Origin: Azospirillum isscasi
Lineage (GTDB): Bacteria; Pseudomonadota; Alphaproteobacteria; Azospirillales; Azospirillaceae
NCBI RefSeq assembly: GCF_030849505.1
Contig: NZ_JAUJFI010000005.1
Coordinates: 18,854-82,853 of the forward strand
Reading direction: 5' to 3'
DNA: 64,000 nt
Shown here: positions 62,275 through 64,000 of the stretch, piece by piece
How the letters are laid out: each line of letters starts with the position of its first letter
How positions within the stretch are numbered: position 1 is the first letter of the stretch
Translations under genes and position numbers: made by a program
Notes under the pieces: model-generated
What the model saw: the letters and a program-made list of their open reading frames with translations, nothing else
Told to the model about the DNA's origin: nothing
Databases searched by the model: none

Positions 62275-63183
62275 TCAGTCGGGCCAGCGCCGGTGCAGCC
62301 ACAGCCATTCGGCAGGGCGTTCCCGAATCCATTGCTCCAACAGAGCGTTCAGGCGCTCCATCAAAATCCGCACATCAGCGTTGCGGTCGCCGGTGTCCGG
62401 CGGTTCGACCGGCGGCAGCACGGTGATGCGGAAGCGCGCGCCGTCCAGCCGCTCGGCCCGCGCGGGCACCAGCGGGATGCCCAGCCGCAGGGCGAGCTGC
62501 GCCGCCGCCGGGGCGGTCATGGCGTCGCGCCCGAAGAAGGGGACGGGGATGCCGTCGTTCATCTTCTGGTCGATCAGCATGCCGACATGCCCGCCCCTGG
62601 TCAGGACGCGCAGCAGCGTGCGCGCGCCCTCGGACCCCTTGGGGATCTGGGTGCCGGAGGCCGCCCCGCGCAGTTCGGTCAGCAGGCGCCCCACATAGGG
62701 GTTGTTGGGCGCGCGGTAGACCACGGCCAGTTCCGCCCCCATCTTGCGGGAACAGACGGACTGCACCTCCCAATTGGCGAAATGGCCGGACACCAGGATG
62801 CCGGCCTTGCCGTCGTCGCGCAGGGCGAGGATGTGCTCGCCCCCGATCACTTCGGTCCGCCCGCCGGGGCCGTAATCGCTGATCGCCTCCAGATGCGGGT
62901 ATTCGGCGATGACGCGGCCCAGATTGTCCCACATGCCGAGGACGATGGCGTCGATCTCCGCGCGGGATTTCTCGGGGAAGGCGCGCTCCAGGTTGCGGCG
63001 TGCGGTGCGCGTGCCGGGCAGGCGCGGGCCGACGGTCCGCCCGATCCAGCCGCCCAGCGCCGAGGCGCGGTCGAGCGGCAGGGCACGGAACAGGCCGCAG
63101 AAGCCGTAGACGAGGACGGCCTCCAGCGGGTAGCCGACCCGGCGGGTCAGCCAGGTTGCCAGGGGGCCGCGCGGCTTAGCCAT
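62275..63183 (-). CDS. Lipid A acyltransferase (LpxL/HtrB family)
   Basis: 302 residues, inner-membrane late acyltransferase that adds a secondary acyl chain to lipid A. Segments: TARRNLERAFPEKSRAEIDAIVLGMWDNLGRVIAEY (about 60-95), the catalytic HFANWE (about 135-140, H-x4-E), VYRAPNNPYV, GARTLLRVLTRGGHVGMLIDQKMNDG (about 184-209) and VPFFGRDAMTAPAAAQLALRLGIPLVPARAERL. Its start overlaps the lpxK stop by 8 bp, so both belong to one lipid A operon. Confidence 0.92.
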   Translation of the reverse strand: MAKPRGPLATWLTRRVGYPLEAVLVYGFCGLFRALPLDRASALGGWIGRTVGPRLPGTRTARRNLERAFPEKSRAEIDAIVLGMWDNLGRVIAEYPHLEAISDYGPGGRTEVIGGEHILALRDDGKAGILVSGHFANWEVQSVCSRKMGAELAVVYRAPNNPYVGRLLTELRGAASGTQIPKGSEGARTLLRVLTRGGHVGMLIDQKMNDGIPVPFFGRDAMTAPAAAQLALRLGIPLVPARAERLDGARFRITVLPPVEPPDTGDRNADVRILMERLNALLEQWIRERPAEWLWLHRRWPD

Positions 63184-64000
63184 TCGGAACTCCAGTCGGA
63201 AGCCCAGTCAGAAGGGGGGTGAGCAGGCGGTCGAGCGCGGCGGGCTCGCGCCAGACGGCGCGCACCGGCACCACCCGGACCAGGGCGCGCAGGGCGCCGG
63301 GCAGGCGGACGGCGTCCTTCGCCGTGGTGACGGGCAGCGCGCCCAGAGCGGCGGCGCGGTCCACCAGGGCCATCACCTCCTCGGGGCGGTAGGGGTGGTG
63401 GTCGGCGAAGGGGACGCGCTCCACCACGCGGGCGTCCAGCGCCTCCAGCGTGGCGAAGAACTTCCCGGGGCGCCCGATGCCGGCGAAGGCCAGGACCCTT
63501 TGCCCGGCCAGCGCGCGGGTTTCCTCCGCCGGTTCCAGCCGGGCGTGCAGGACGGGCAGGGCGCCGGCCACCCGGCGCTCCACCCCGGCGCGGTCCTCGC
63601 CCACCACCACCACGGCCCCGGCGCGGGCCAGCCCGCGGGCCACCGGCTCGCGCAGGGGGCCCGCGGGGACGAGATGGCCGTTGCCGAAGCCCACCGCCCC
63701 GTCCACCACGATCAGCGACAGATCCTTGGCAAGGCCGGGATTTTGGAAACCGTCGTCCATCACCAGGACCGACGCCCTGTCCCGCACCGCCGCCCGCGCC
63801 CCGGCGGCGCGGTCGCGCGCCACCCAGCAAGGACCGTGGGCGGCCAGCAGCAGCGCCTCGTCGCCCACCGCGGCGGAATCATGGATGCCGGGATCGACGG
63901 ACAGCGGGCCGCGCTCCCGCCCGCCATGGCCGCGGGTGAGGAAGGCGGGGGCGATGCCGCGGGCGCGCAGCGCCTCCGCGACGGCGATGCACACCGGCGT
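63176..64000 (-). CDS. lpxK: Tetraacyldisaccharide 4'-kinase, C-terminal fragment
   Basis: The gene runs off the right edge; 274 codons remain and the N-terminus with most of the Walker A loop is outside. The visible part starts TPVCIAVAEALRARGIAPAFLTRGHGG, right after the expected GKTP. It includes GDEALLLAA, the catalytic DDGFQNPGLAKDLSLIVVDG (about 80-98 of the fragment), LVPAGPLREP, and AFAGIGRPGKFFATLEALDARVV. LpxK phosphorylates the 4' position of the lipid A precursor. Confidence 0.94.
   Translation of the reverse strand, partial: TPVCIAVAEALRARGIAPAFLTRGHGGRERGPLSVDPGIHDSAAVGDEALLLAAHGPCWVARDRAAGARAAVRDRASVLVMDDGFQNPGLAKDLSLIVVDGAVGFGNGHLVPAGPLREPVARGLARAGAVVVVGEDRAGVERRVAGALPVLHARLEPAEETRALAGQRVLAFAGIGRPGKFFATLEALDARVVERVPFADHHPYRPEEVMALVDRAAALGALPVTTAKDAVRLPGALRALVRVVPVRAVWREPAALDRLLTPLLTGLPTGVPNG

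Overview
The window is GC-rich bacterial chromosome with core genes throughout. No phage, insertion sequence, integrase or CRISPR array was found. Gene content points to an alphaproteobacterium of the Rhodospirillales, most likely Azospirillum or a close relative. The main clues are an mraZ-rsmH-ftsL-ftsI dcw cluster, an NDUFA12-like complex I protein, a DUF2155 protein, a hibernation factor fused to a cold-shock domain, and promoter-like sites matching CtrA, EcfG and FNR/FixK consensus sequences. The genus is an inference from these features.

Layout. 1-2587: start of the division and cell-wall cluster on the minus strand (ftsI fragment, ftsL, rsmH, mraZ), with four MraZ-type boxes over the mraZ promoter. 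2588-3550: regulatory-looking DNA, RNase P RNA and an inverted-repeat element. 3564-8699: murein amidase, EamA transporter, Uup-type ABC-F ATPase, TerB-DnaJ protein and a GNAT. 8794-15025: 5-oxoprolinase/hydantoinase, D-lactate dehydrogenase and a 3-hydroxyisobutyrate dehydrogenase-like enzyme. 15393-19201: small proteins, a hybrid histidine kinase and an AhpD-like protein. 19286-19728: two tandem copies of a complete tRNA-Pro(CGG) transcription unit. 19768-26541: polyprenyl synthase, DUF2007 protein, tRNA methyltransferase-like protein, S49 peptidase and glycyl-tRNA synthetase (glyQS). 26704-28751: leuA with a 5' leader encoding a Leu-rich peptide. 28818-30673: lrgAB and a hydrolase.

30814-46966 looks like a stress and cell-envelope region. 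It holds a coupled DUF3775/SRPBCC/alcohol dehydrogenase operon, ThuA, TreZ with a glycogen debranching enzyme, and a PAS histidine kinase whose phospho-acceptor His is replaced by Gln. It continues with a PilZ-like protein, SPOR-polysaccharide deacetylase, DUF2934, HPF-CSD, L,D-transpeptidase, DUF882 and baeRF proteins. EcfG-like promoters (GGAAC-N16/17-GGTT) stand before three genes or operons in the window.

47041-55410: XRE regulator, chemoreceptor, small exported protein, CDF metal exporter, membrane dynamin-like GTPase and a periplasmic binding protein. 55472-57894: aroQ-accB-accC (shikimate pathway and first step of fatty-acid synthesis) with a clear promoter and terminator hairpin. 57912-58149: a 9-bp tandem-repeat element with inverted ends. 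58160-64000: RNase T2, aat, DUF2155, a lipoprotein, mlaD, the NDUFA12-like protein, a LysE exporter, and the lipid A genes lpxL-like and lpxK (fragment).
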